From Timema cristinae (lineage: Eukaryota > Arthropoda > Insecta > Phasmatodea > Timematidae): a DNA stretch of 64,000 nucleotides. The position numbers and the translations under genes were made by a program. The notes below the pieces were generated by a model. The model worked only from the letters and a program-made list of their open reading frames with translations, searched no databases and had not been told where the DNA came from. The stretch lies in the NCBI GenBank assembly GCA_039000515.1, contig JBCFYV010009882.1, forward strand, positions 108,417,184 through 108,481,183. The letters run 5' to 3'. Position 1 is the first letter of the stretch, and each line of letters opens with the position of its first letter. Shown piece by piece: positions 11,077 to 22,008 of this stretch.

Positions 11077-11500
11077 TGTACAGTAATGTAAAATAAGTGA
11101 GGAAGCCAACCTGGAAGAATAGTTAGGTTAGGTCTAGATAAGGACAATCTCACTCCTCTCTTCGTTTCTTCTTGCACTTTTCACACTTCCCACTTCTTCA
11201 CAGTTTCACATTGTTTTAAATTTTCGGAAATATTCGTTTTTGATATCAGATGACACACAAAACACAACTGGATTATATTTCAAATTCTTCTAGCATGTAA
11301 TTCCATATAGTATTCTTTGTGTTTTATAGACATTTCCGAAAATTTAAAACAATGTGTAATTGTGAAATTGTAAAGAAGTGGGAAGTGCAAACATGTAAGG
11401 GGAAATGAAGAGAGAAGTATGTTTTTTCCTATCTAGGCCTAACCTAACTATCCTTCCAGGTTAGCTTACTTCAGTATCACCTACTTTATATTATTGTATA
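11077..11500. mobile_element. Foldback (MITE-like) element with about 150-bp inverted repeats
   Basis: The left arm (about 11077-11232) contains aacctggaagaatagttaggttagg and ends attgttttaaattttcggaaa; the right arm (about 11331-11500) is its reverse complement with roughly 10 percent differences. The loop between them is about 100 bp. There is no coding capacity. No clear target duplication was found, so the outer ends are approximate. The same element appears at 20494-20921 in the duplicate. Confidence 0.75.
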
Positions 11501-12114
11501 GTGTTCTTATTATAATTTTTATTAAATGATATTTCAAATTCTATTTGCGAAGTAAATTTTGGCTTATATTTTTTATTTAATTCCTAGTATACACACTTTT
11601 TAGTAGAAAGCATTTTATGTATCTTCATTACAAGGACATATTCATCATTAATAACTCGCTCTTCCGATGGGTCAGGGACCAAAGTACTGATGAAAGTCAA
11701 AGTATAGAACTATTTAACACTTGATAATGTGTACAACACCTAATCACGATATGAACACTGTCATTATACTCTTATGAACTGTTTACAATATAACCACAAA
11801 AATAATATAGTATGAATAGTTTGGTTATTTTAATTATAGCAATAAGTAATGTTATTATGTTTAATCTCACATATAAGAGATTCACTGCGAAAAAAGTGCT
11901 CACGGAATTACTTCTATTCAAAGACGAAAGAGTGAAGCAAGCGACAAAATTTGGAATCGTCATTGTAATTGAAACCTTGACAAAAGAGCGAAGTGATGAA
12001 ACTTAAAGTGGCAAAGTCAAAGTATTGCTTTACTCATTAATTAACTTTAATGTGTGTATAAGTGCGTGGAAAAATTATTTTCTTGGTTTTTAGATTTTTT
12101 ATATAAAATTTTCT
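11501..12114. other. Ogdh intron, nothing recognised
   Basis: AT-rich sequence between two inverted-repeat elements. Small open frames on both strands overlap at 11772-12006 and have no recognisable domain. Confidence 0.4.
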
Positions 12115-12587
12115 TGGACAAAGTGATTAATCAGGTCACTATGAAAAATTACCTGGCATTATGCATAGTGACCAAAACAGTCTGGCAAGGTTATAAATAT
12201 TTGTTAATTTATCATTTTCACCAGGCAGTATACATAATGCTCCACACTCTTCAGGCTATGTGAAAAACAGTGCAGTACTATGTCACTGGCAGGGTGGGAA
12301 CAGTGAACGTCCGATCATGTGCCAGCCAATTAGCACCTAACTTAACCTAACTAAGCTAACCAGCCAAACTTACCTATCCTTACTAACTTAACTAACCTAA
12401 CTAGTCTTTTTGTTTATATGAAGAACCAACTATTACTGATTATTAAATAAAAAATATTGCCCAGAAGGTGTGGAGCATTATGCGTACTGCCCGGTCAAAA
12501 TTATAAATTAACAGATAAATATATATATATATCACTATGCATAATACCAGGTAATTATTCATAGTGACCTTTTATTCACTTGGTCCA
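12115..12587. mobile_element. 473-bp terminal-inverted-repeat element, non-coding
   Basis: The left end reads TGGACAAAGTGATTAATCAGG and the right end, reverse complemented, TGGACCAAGTGAATAAAAGG. Both continue inward through GTCACTATGAA-AATTACCTGG-ATTATGCATAGTGA. A second inner pair, CATAATGCTCCACACxxTTC, is also inverted (about 12236-12253 and 12465-12483). The centre holds a C-rich strand with repeated taacttaacctaact. No transposase frame is present, so it resembles a MITE. The duplicate copy is at 21536-22008. Confidence 0.75.
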
Positions 12588-14139
12588 TAACATATATGTG
12601 TAAATATATATATATATATATATATATCTTTTTTGTAAAATCTTTTACAATTGAATAAGCACTCTCGGACAGCTATTATGGATGGTTCTCAAACCTGGCG
12701 GCTGGGTGTGGGTCTGAAGGGCTCTCACTGTAAAAAGAGAAACTCATCAAGAAACATCTCTTCCAGGGGTAAAATATTCCAGAGATAAAATAATCTCCCA
12801 TTTAGATATCTGGACGTGATAGATGACTTAAATGCAAAGGTAGGAAAGAAAGAGTTCTTTAGACTTAAAAGAGGAAAGGAAAGCTTGCATGACCTCGGTA
12901 ATGATAATGGAACATGATTGATAAGTTTTGCCATTTCAAAGAACATTATTGTGAAACGTACTTGCTTCATGTGTAAGGTTATTCATAAATATTCTTGGAC
13001 CTCCCCATATGGTAATACACAGTCAAATAGATCACTGCTGGTAGATAAAAGTTATACATGCTTACTGGATGTCAAGTCGTACAGGGTCGTAGATTAGAAC
13101 TCAGACCACTACTGGGTAGTAGAAAAACTCAGGGTACATCTGTCAGTAACAAAAAATAGAAATCGTCCAGGCCAGTTATAAAGATATAATGTAGAAAAAC
13201 TGATGGATAGGGAAGGTAGGAATAGAAATCAAATTGAAATTTTAAACAGGTTTACTTCCTTAGAGTGCTCACAGGATAGTCAGTAAAATATGAATCCAGT
13301 TAAATAGTAGAAAATTGTAAGAAATAATATTAGAGATGCATACCTGCTTTTTATCAAGTTTTTCTTATAATATGTACGAAAATAGCTGTCTTTTTCGATT
13401 TTACGGACAAATCTAATTAGTTACGAATATTTATATACTTTAGATTTTTTTTTGTGCATTGTGAAAATGTATCTCGATTATGTCAACATTTATCATATCG
13501 ATGAATCAATAGGGATTTCATGACCAATGATAAAGCTGCATGTATGTCTATATTGATATTGTGTGCTGAGATAAATTTCATCAGCTAGCTTATATTCGTT
13601 TTTCTATAGTTTGCATTTAAGATGGTTATGTTAAACAAAATTAATATATAGTTGAAGTAAATTTTTAAAAAATATTGTGTTACAGCTTTTGCGAACTGTG
13701 ATGTTTCATATTTAACACGCATATTATTTATTTTATTTGTCAAAGTGTTTAAATTTCTCTCACTTTAAATTTTGTGCGGCACAAATCATGAAGTGTGTAT
13801 AAGTTAGCGTGTTCTTGTGTGATACTATGACCATAAAGACTACAATCGTTTAAAATTAGTACTAAAAAAGCTCTCATTCATGTATCAGTATAGTGTTGAT
13901 TTTCCATTTATAAGAAGTCTCAGAAGGGAGATATATTTGTTTATTGTACGTTTTGCTGTTGCGATATAAATAAATCCATGTCGTGAGAATGGACCAAATG
14001 CTCTATGTTAAAAGTGTGAAACATGTGACAATCCCAGAAAATATAAGGTTTTTTTTATGTCAAATCTCCTTAAAAGTTTTCCTAATTCTGATTTCTAACA
14101 GTTGGCAAGTATGGAGGTGTATCAAAGAGTTGCGAAAGT
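12588..14139. other. Ogdh intron, nothing firmly recognised
   Basis: Holds a short TA tract (about 12602-12629) next to the TIR element and then AT-rich unassigned sequence. The 81-codon minus-strand frame at 12725-12970 contains SLPRSCKLSFPLLSLKNSFFPTFAFKSSI, which looks like translated repeat, not a gene. Duplicated at 22009-23559. Confidence 0.4.
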
Positions 14140-15335
14140 CTATGCAAAAAAGAGTAAGATTGAAGCCCTGGTTTGACATTGAATGTTCATAATTGGGTGA
14201 CCTGGTGGTCTAGGGGTAAGGTGTCAGACTTCTATGCTGGCGGCCGGGGTTCAATCCTCGGTCCCGGCACAGATTTATCTGATTTACAAACCCTTCCTTC
14301 ACCTCTTACAAGACGTGTATTAATCACAACTTGTGAATGTGGGGAATGCCAGGCCTCCACCGTGGTTCGGATTCCACGTTAAACTGTAGGTCCTCCATTT
14401 CATCTTACAATCACCCTACCATTACACATTAGCATAAGTGCGTATAACCTGAACGGGTAGTAAGACGCGGTGCTAATAATAATAATGTTCATAATTAATA
14501 GAAGGGAAAGTAATAATGCAAGAAGAAAGGCCAGGGCGATACTCAGAAACAAAGAGAGAGCATATTTAAAGAGTAAATTTAACGAGTTAGAAGAAATTAT
14601 CAAAAATAAGAAAATCAGGGAACCTTGTATAGCTATTAACAGTTGTAAGTTAACAGACCATGGCCAATTTAGCATATGATAATGGCCGGCACAAATGATG
14701 CTATGATTAAATGAAATGATCAGTTAGGCATATTTCAAATGTTCATGAAGGATTTGAATTTGATGAGGGTATCAAAATCCATACCACCAAACCACTAGTC
14801 CCAGAGCCAAGTATTAGTTAAGTCGAACTATTAATAAGTTAAAGAAATATACATCTCTAAGTTTAGATTCATTTTAAAAAAAGTTTATAAAGGAGGTGGT
14901 GAAATGAAGTAATATAAACTCATAAACTGCTATGTCCCATTAAATTTAACCATGAGGAAGGAAAGTATTATAATACCAATTTTTATAAAGGGAGATAAAA
15001 TTGAGTGTAATAACTTTAAAGACATCTCCCAACTTACATTCTGCAACAAAAATGTATACAGCTTAATTTTAATGAGAACGACACCATATGGAGGTAAAAT
15101 AATTTGTAATCATCATTGTGGATTTCGACAAAATAGATTAATTTGTTTTTATTCGGCAAAGATTAGAAAAAAGTGAGAATACAACATGATGTAACATCAT
15201 TAATGGGAGAATCTAGAACAGTGTTCAGGGTATTGACTGGCAAACCCAAAAGAAAGATACCAATGGGAAGACCTAGACTCAGATGGGAGGATAACTTAAT
15301 ACGACCTGAAAGAGAGGTTGAAATGAGGTGAACTG
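14140..15335 (+). pseudogene. Non-LTR retrotransposon fragment, linker to RT C-terminus
   Basis: Plus strand, with many stops and small indels. In order: RLKPWFDIECS, interrupted by a SINE; NARRKARAILRNKERAYL with FNELEE and KNKKIRE, the linker before the reverse transcriptase; then MRKESIIIPIFIKGDKIECNNF and HHCGFRQNR, the start of the RT domain (14952-15176); and finally GRPRLRWEDN near 15275-15300. This is the widespread insect LINE with KPWFDEEC, NNYRGISLL and GRPxLRWED blocks. The YADD catalytic region is missing, so an internal deletion of most of the RT lies near 15180-15235. A copy sits at 23560-24756 in the duplicate. Confidence 0.85.
14195..14483 (+). repeat. SINE family A, full length, 289 bp, with target duplication
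   Basis: Inserted into the LINE fragment and flanked by a perfect 13-bp target duplication, aatgttcataatt (14182-14194 and 14484-14496). The head carries the tRNA-like boxes (TGGTCTAGGGGTAAGG and GGGGTTCAATCC), the body ends gtagtaagacgcggtgct, and the tail is (aat)n. This copy defines the family's ends. It must be younger than the LINE it split. Confidence 0.95.
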
Positions 15336-15455
15336 AATAGAGATGGGTGACATACTTTTTCAAGTGGGGCAATGACATAATACATTAATGTGCATATGCT
15401 GTTTAATATATTTTTAATTACAATCAAACCAATAAAATATAATTATTTCTTTTAG

Positions 15456-15608
15456 GTGTGCTATCGTCGAAATGGACACAATGAAATTGATGAACCAATG
15501 TTCACACAACCTCTTATGTACCGGAAGATAAAAAATACTAAACCTGCTCTTGATAAATATGCAGAGAAACTCACCAGTGAAGGAGTGGTCACTCCTGAAG
15601 AAGTGAAG
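15456..15608 (+). CDS. Ogdh: 2-oxoglutarate dehydrogenase E1, internal exon (copy 1)
   Basis: 51 codons in phase 0 at both ends: [21 protein letters not shown]... then [15 protein letters not shown]. [22 protein letters not shown] is one of the most conserved segments of OGDH/SucA, following the first catalytic domain. The acceptor is tttag (15451-15455) and the donor GTAGGT. An identical exon is present at 24877-25029 because the surrounding 9.3 kb is duplicated across a scaffold gap. Only one of the two can be used in a transcript without breaking the frame. Confidence 0.97.
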
Positions 15609-16129
15609 GTAGGTTTATTATATTATCTAACTCATATATTAATTTAAAAGGTTTTCACATGCATATGATATTTTACCACATGATCTTCACCACTGTATAA
15701 TCAATCATAGCACTCTGTTTTTTCAGTCCATAAATTGGTTTATAATATTTCATTGCATAATGTCACGTGGTATAGTCCTGTTCGTCACTTCAATTTAAAA
15801 GGTAAACAGAGGCAAGCTACTTTCACCTCCCTTCCTCCCCATCATTTCCACGCACTGCTTAAGATTCATAACTGTTAACCTTGGATGTGCCGTTGTCTTC
15901 TCACTCGCTGCAAGCCTATAATTCTCATCACAGCGCATTGTCAGTAGGTATATTTACATTAGTCAATTGGTTTGGTTTGTAGCAAGGAGAGTGGGAGGGA
16001 ATGCTAAGCTACCAAGACTAAGTCACATTATATGGTAAGATTCTGCTAGTGGTACATTAAAGTGTGAAGCAATTTTTCCTCCCAATTAATATTATATTTA
16101 TAGTCATATTTATAATTGTTGTTCTTGTT
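15609..16129. other. Ogdh intron, nothing recognised
   Basis: Intron sequence with a moderately GC-richer stretch at about 15830-15930 that I could not assign. Duplicated at 25030-25550. Confidence 0.4.
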
Positions 16130-17042
16130 ATTATTATCTTTAATCCGTTTATTGATAATATTGGTAAATATTTGAACTCATCCAGTTATTTACTTTTTGC
16201 TGATGATGTAAAATTATTTAAAATCATAAAATCAATTGCAGATTGTATAGATTTATAAAATTATGTAAATGGTATTCGCCAATGGTCTTTTGAAAATGGA
16301 ATGTCTATTGATAAATCTAAGACCAATTCTATATCTTTTACTAGGAAAACCAATCCTTTCTTTTTTACTTATAAATTGGGCAATGAAAACATAGTTCGCA
16401 GCACCATTTATATCAATCATCTTAGTGTTCTCCTGGATAACAAACTTTACTTCCACTATCATTGAAATTACTTGGACTTATTAAATTTGTTACTCCATCA
16501 TTTAAGAAAGTTGACTGGTTTTTTTTATGTCTGTACTACACCCTGGTTAGATCTAACTTAGAATATGCTACTTTTGCTTGGAATTTCTTTACCTTAACTG
16601 ACTCTTGGGTTAGGTTGTTGTATCCATAGTGCCAATTCTAGATTTGTCGAATTTGACTTCTTTATCATGAAAGAAAAGCTAAACTCGTAAATTTATTTAA
16701 GGAAATTCCATATCAATAATTTATCATGTAGAGGTTCTGCCTATCATATTTAAATTTACAATATTCTGATTTATTTTGTCATATTGTTACTGCTTTTAAC
16801 TACTCTCTTGTTATTTGTTGTTATTGCTATTTTTCCCCTATTTTTATCAATTAGTATTTTTTTCATAACTATTCATTAGTATGTATAATTATTTAGCTAT
16901 TAGTGTTTTTCTTATTTTCTCATGTAATTATTATATATTTGTAAGGTACTTGTGTACTTTCAGTGCTGGGCTGTTATAGGTCTTACGACTGTTGGCCAGC
17001 ACTATAATAAAGGAAATTTTTATTATTATTGTTATTATTATT
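16130..17042 (+). pseudogene. Non-LTR retrotransposon (jockey-like) 3' half
   Basis: Plus strand. Starts in the RT with FNPFIDNIGKYLNSSSYLLF followed by the catalytic ADDVKLF (FADD box), then NGIRQWSFENGMSIDKSK, VLLDNKLYFHYH and, in a shifted frame, YTLVRSNLEYATFAWN. Stops occur at about 16256 and 16463. The 3' untranslated end gives gttggccagcactataataaagg followed by a (tta)-rich tail at 17022-17042. The block order is that of jockey/I-type RTs and differs from the LINE at 14140-15335. 5' truncated. Duplicate at 25551-26463. Confidence 0.8.
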
Positions 17043-17077
17043 CAACAATTATGCAGCAAAATACTGTATGTGTGAAT

Positions 17078-17215
17078 GTACCCTTCATTTACCCTGGAAG
17101 ATAGCACGCTCACCTTACATCGTTCCACTTTGTTGCAGCTTATCAGATAGGGCCATAGTGTAATCATTCAAGGTAAGAATGATACTTTTCATGGTAAACA
17201 GAGTGTACATTTTAC
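17078..17215. repeat. Unclassified dispersed repeat (family D)
   Basis: Contains acccttcatttaccctggaag, ccactttgttgcagcttat and ggccatagtgtaatcattcaagg. The same succession recurs at about 33985-34085 and in shorter form at 43915-43995, and at 26499-26636 in the duplicate. No coding potential or ends could be defined. Confidence 0.6.
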
Positions 17216-17301
17216 ATCTATTTTAATGAAGTAAAAAATCAATTTTATATTGGCACAACACACTCAGGTACTCCTATAATCATATTTATTTGTTAACCCA
17301 G

Positions 17302-17530
17302 GATGTTCGAGATAAATATGAAAGCATCTGTGAAGCATCCTACCAAAATGCTCGAAAAGAAACTCATATCAAATACAAAGACTGGCTTGATTCTCCTTGG
17401 TCTGGGTTTTTTGAAGGCAAGGATCCCTTACAAGTATCTCCCACTGGCGTCAAAGAGGATACATTGGTCCATATCGGGAAGAGGTTTTCTTCACCACCAC
17501 CAAATGCAGCTGAATTTGTTATTCATAAAG
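17302..17530 (+). CDS. Ogdh: 2-oxoglutarate dehydrogenase E1, internal exon (copy 1)
   Basis: 76 codons plus one base: DVRDKYESICEASYQNARKE, then HIKYKDWLDSPWSGFF, ending PPPNAAEFVIHK. It corresponds to the linker between the first catalytic domain and the transketolase-like pyrimidine domain, with the conserved WLDSPWxGFF. The acceptor is cccag (17297-17301) and the donor GTAGTT at 17531. The single 3' base joins the exon at 32653 to give Gly. Identical copy at 26723-26951. Confidence 0.97.
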
Positions 17531-18175
17531 GTAGTTTTTTATTTATATATTTGCGTGGGCACGTTTAATTAATGTTGAGAAATATTTCAAGTATAAGTGC
17601 TGAAAACTATTCTTTTTGCTATAATATTCTGATGACACATAAAATTAGGTAGGTCCAATTCATAGTGTTCCTGGTAGTGAATCCAAAAATTTGTATATAT
17701 TAATATAGCCTAGAGTTGGGGTAGAAATCCTGAGTAAGACCGTGTGTTAGTTTTCAACTAATAAAATATTACACAGTTATATTAAGGAAATAATTTAAAA
17801 ACACAAACTAATATTGCTTATATGTCCAATAATACAAAGCATTAATAATAGTTTAGTTTTATGAAAATATTAAATGTCAATTCTTTCATTAAAGTTATAT
17901 CCTCTAAATTATTATCCTCTTTTTCTAAATAAATATTGTTCAACAACATTTAGATAACAATATAAAAATACTATACTAACTGGATATACAGACTTTTTTT
18001 CCTTATATTCAAATAAGAGTTATTATTTGGTAATGAGCTAAGTATATCAAATTTGTTTAAGATTTTTTATGTAACCTTGTATTTGCTTTATCTTGATACT
18101 AAAAGGCCTTGTTAAATATTTGAATACTTTTAAGGTCAAGTATTTTTGATTTTTAAATTTGTAGATTAAACTCTT
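17531..18175. other. Ogdh intron, AT-rich, nothing recognised
   Basis: AT-rich sequence without recognisable features. Duplicated at 26952-27596. Confidence 0.4.
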
Positions 18176-18452
18176 GTTATTATTATTATTAGCACCGCGT
18201 CCTACTACCCGTTCGGGTCATACATACTTAATTTAATGTGTAATGGTAGAGTGATTGTGAGATGAAATGGAGGACCTACAGTTTAATGTGGGATCCGAAC
18301 CACGGTGGAGACCTGGCATTCCACACATTCACAAGATGTCTTGTCAGAGCTGAAGGAAGGGTTTGGCAATCAGATAAATTTGTGCCGGGATCGGGGATTG
18401 AACCCTGGACCTCCAGCACAGAAGTCTGACATCTTACCCCTAGACTGCCAGG
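18176..18452 (-). repeat. SINE family A
   Basis: Minus orientation: short (tta)n, gcaccgcgtcctactacccg, body, then the head ending in the complement of CTGGCAGTCTAGGGGTAAG. It is followed by a C run (18453-18463) and A/T runs. Duplicate at 27597-27874. Confidence 0.9.
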
Positions 18453-18555
18453 CCCCCCCCCCCAAAAAAAATATTTTTTTTTTATTAATTATGTACTTTT
18501 AAAAAATATTTTTTTATTACTTTAAGGAAATATTTCTTCTTACTTATCGAGTTAT

Positions 18556-18725
18556 TTTGTTATATTTGGAAGACGGTACAAAAAAATTTATAGGAATATA
18601 TAAGCAGGAATGAACACAAAATGGCTTTAACAATGAAAGAGAAAAAAAGTCTCACATTACATTGCTACCACTGAATAAGAGGTAAAGGCTGCCTCTTGAA
18701 TAAAATTGATCCTTACCCCATAATC
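18556..18725. repeat. Unclassified dispersed repeat (family E)
   Basis: Shares with 46040-46210 the sequence ttatatttggaaga, then tataa-g-gg-aacacaa-atggc, aacaatgaaa and aagaggtaa, in the same order and orientation. The copy here is more decayed. It may derive from a transposon coding region (the 46 kb copy keeps an open frame), but I recognise no domain. Duplicate at 27978-28147. Confidence 0.55.
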
Positions 18726-20271
18726 CCCTGAACTAATTTCATTCTTTTAGAATTAATCAGGAGGGAGTGTGAAATGCACAACACAACTTCCTGAAAGAGG
18801 AAACTCAAGCCATCTTTTTTGAAATTTCTTCCAAATATAACAATTTTGTCATAAATTGATTGAAATATAGAAATGTTGAAACTTTTTAAGGTACTATTTG
18901 TAACACTTCTAATATTACTGTATTTACCCAAATCCAAGACAACTATGACTCTTAGGCAACCCCCAGTTTTTCAGTGGTTCTGAACAGATTTTTTTAAATT
19001 GATATTTATTTTATCATGAATGAAGAAAATAATTTAAACTTATTTGTAATGCTAACAATTTTATTTATTTACAAAACAAATATGTTGACTATTAAAATCC
19101 AATCACGGACTCTCAATGATACACATAAAATAAAATAATATAAAGTAAAGAGTGATAGGAATAAATCAAAGGATATAAACATATTTCACACGATACAAAA
19201 TTCTTAACCTATAAACACGTTGGCTGAAATTTACTGTAAAATTCAGCCGCCATGACAGCCAAGCATAAAAAATAAGTTCCACTAAAGATATCCAGGAGAG
19301 CCTTTACAAGCAGAACAAGAATTCAATGGGTTTGGGGAGGAACAGTTCCATGAAGCGGTCAGTGACCTTCCCCACCTTAGCTATGTTCCTGATGTTCTTA
19401 CTACCCGAGTTTCTCCAAAAATGTATCTCTTAAATATGTATAAACTACTTAAAATTTTCAGGAATGGTGAATCGCTTTTGAGTAAGCAAAACCAAATAAT
19501 TATTCTTACCTACAAGTAATCTGGTTGTAAAATATTTAAGCAAAGGATGTATTGTGTTTGATATAAATTAGAAATAAAATAGAGCTATTAAAGTAATTTT
19601 AATGTAAATATGACTCTATGCCCCAAAAGTGTGGAAATATGACCCAAAATTTAAAACTGATCAAAATATGCACGTTTATTCAAAATAAAATGTGTATATT
19701 TGGAGTCATGGTAGCATAAAAAATTATTATAATGCACTAAGCATTAGATTCAAGGTGAAACTAAATATATTATATGCTATAAACATCTGAACCCTAGTGA
19801 TAATTAAACAAGCATCTTTGTTCTTATTTCAAAACCAATGATTTAGGTATATCTAATCAAGGATAATAATTTTATTAATAGTATTCCTATTAGATATTTT
19901 GTGGAGTTTCACGAATTAAAACTAAAGTTTGTTATTTTCAAAATTGTCTAGCAAACTCTATCGATTGTTTGTTTAAAATCGATTCTAGTTTTCTCATCAT
20001 GTCTTACTTGGCAAGCACTATTTAGGCCAAGTTTTAATAATCAACTAAATAACAATTTGATAACTCATTATTTGTTTTTAAATTTATTTTGATTTTTGTA
20101 GTTGCTGCTTTTTAAATTTCTTAGTGAAGTAATTGGAAAAGCTATCAAAAACAGCACAACAAAATAAAATTAAATTCATTTATTTAAATAATTCAATTAT
20201 TCCCATCACTATCCCCAGCCCATTTGAGAAGTTAACCCTGTTGAATACTAAACGGTGGTATGGAGATTTTT
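18726..20271. other. Ogdh intron up to the first scaffold gap, nothing recognised
   Basis: AT-rich sequence, no exon-like segments. It ends abruptly at the gap. The same sequence continues without a break in the duplicate beyond 29694, which shows what lies past the gap. Confidence 0.4.
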
Positions 20272-20371
20272 NNNNNNNNNNNNNNNNNNNNNNNNNNNNN
20301 NNNNNNNNNNNNNNNNNNNNNNNNNNNNNNNNNNNNNNNNNNNNNNNNNNNNNNNNNNNNNNNNNNNNNNN
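20272..20371. other. Scaffold gap of 100 N
   Basis: Exactly 100 undetermined bases, the conventional placeholder for a gap of unknown size. The sequence on its right repeats sequence from 9.3 kb to its left, so the true gap length is negative (the contigs overlap). Confidence 0.97.
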
Positions 20372-20493
20372 TGTAAAATTTTAAGTTTTTTTATCATGGT
20401 ATAATGCCTCTTTTAATTATTTTTTTTAATAAAAAATATAATCAATTATTTGTCTAATGGCTTGGAAATGTATAGTAAAACGTTTAAACACAC

Positions 20494-20921
20494 TGTACAG
20501 TAATGTAAAATAAGTGAGGGAACCCAAACCCTGGAAGAATAGTTAGGTTAGGTCTAGATAAGGACAATCTCACTCCTCTTTTCGTTTCTTCTTGCACTTT
20601 TCACACTTCCCACTTCTTCACAGTTTTCACATTGTTTTAAATTTTCGGAAATATTCGTTTTTGATATCAGATGACACACAAAACACAACTGGATTATATT
20701 TCAAATTCTTCTAGCATGTAATTCCATATAGTATTCTTTGTGTTTTATAGACATTTCCGAAAATTTAAAACAATGTGTAATTGTGAAATTGTAAAGAAGT
20801 GGGAAGTGCAAACATGTAAGGGGAAATGAAGAGAGAAGTATGTTTTTTCCTATCTAGGCCTAACCTAACTATCCTTCCAGGTTAGCTTACTTCAGTATCA
20901 CCTACTTTATATTATTGTATA
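20494..20921. mobile_element. Foldback (MITE-like) element, duplicate of 11077-11500
   Basis: Same element as in copy 1 of the 9.3-kb segment, with a few homopolymer differences close to the contig end. Confidence 0.75.
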
Positions 20922-21535
20922 GTGTTCTTATTATAATTTTTATTAAATGATATTTCAAATTCTATTTGCGAAGTAAATTTTGGCTTATATTTTTTATTTA
21001 ATTCCTAGTATACACACTTTTTAGTAGAAAGCATTTTATGTATCTTCATTACAAGGACATATTCATCATTAATAACTCGCTCTTCCGATGGGTCAGGGAC
21101 CAAAGTACTGATGAAAGTCAAAGTATAGAACTATTTAACACTTGATAATGTGTACAACACCTAATCACGATATGAACACTGTCATTATACTCTTATGAAC
21201 TGTTTACAATATAACCACAAAAATAATATAGTATGAATAGTTTGGTTATTTTAATTATAGCAATAAGTAATGTTATTATGTTTAATCTCACATATAAGAG
21301 ATTCACTGCGAAAAAAGTGCTCACGGAATTACTTCTATTCAAAGACGAAAAGAGTGAAGCAAGCGACAAAATTTGGAATCGTCATTGTAATTGAAACCTT
21401 GACAAAAGAGCGAAGTGATGAAACTTAAAGTGGCAAAGTCAAAGATTGCTTTACTCATTAATTAACTTTAATGTGTGTATAAGTGCGTGGAAAAATTATT
21501 TTCTTGGTTTTTAGATTTTTTATATAAAATTTTCT

Positions 21536-22008
21536 TGGACAAAGTGATTAATCAGGTCACTATGAAAAATTACCTGGCATTATGCATAGTGACCAAAACA
21601 GTCTGGCAAGGTTATAAATATTTGTTAATTTATCATTTTCACCAGGCAGTATACATAATGCTCCACACTCTTCAGGCTATGTGAAAAACAGTGCAGTACT
21701 ATGTCACTGGCAGGGTGGGAACAGTGAACGTCCGATCATGTGCCAGCCAATTAGCACCTAACTTAACCTAACTAAGCTAACCAGCCAAACTTACCTATCC
21801 TTACTAACTTAACTAACCTAACTAGTCTTTTTGTTTATATGAAGAACCAACTATTACTGATTATTAAATAAAAAATATTGCCCAGAAGGTGTGGAGCATT
21901 ATGCGTACTGCCCGGTCAAAATTATAAATTAACAGATAAATATATATATATATCACTATGCATAATACCAGGTAATTATTCATAGTGACCTTTTATTCAC
22001 TTGGTCCA
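21536..22008. mobile_element. TIR element, duplicate of 12115-12587
   Basis: Same 473-bp element as in copy 1, with identical ends. Confidence 0.75.

Larger units (their letters stand above)
10961..20271 (+). repeat. 9.3-kb direct duplication, copy 1 (end of contig 1)
   Basis: Nearly identical, apart from a few single-base indels, to 20372-29694. It starts just inside the donor of the exon 10832-10959 and ends exactly at the first base of a 100-N gap. It contains two Ogdh exons, two inverted-repeat elements, two LINE fragments and two family A SINEs. The identity and the position against the gap indicate an unmerged contig overlap or a second haplotype, not a genomic tandem duplication. Confidence 0.9.

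Noticed and set aside
14195..14275. Possible tRNA gene (box A and box B present)
   Set aside because: It is the head of a SINE with target duplication and multiple related copies; no complete cloverleaf with a proper acceptor stem is seen.
20133..20384. Open frame across the first gap
   Set aside because: It runs through 100 N and is meaningless.
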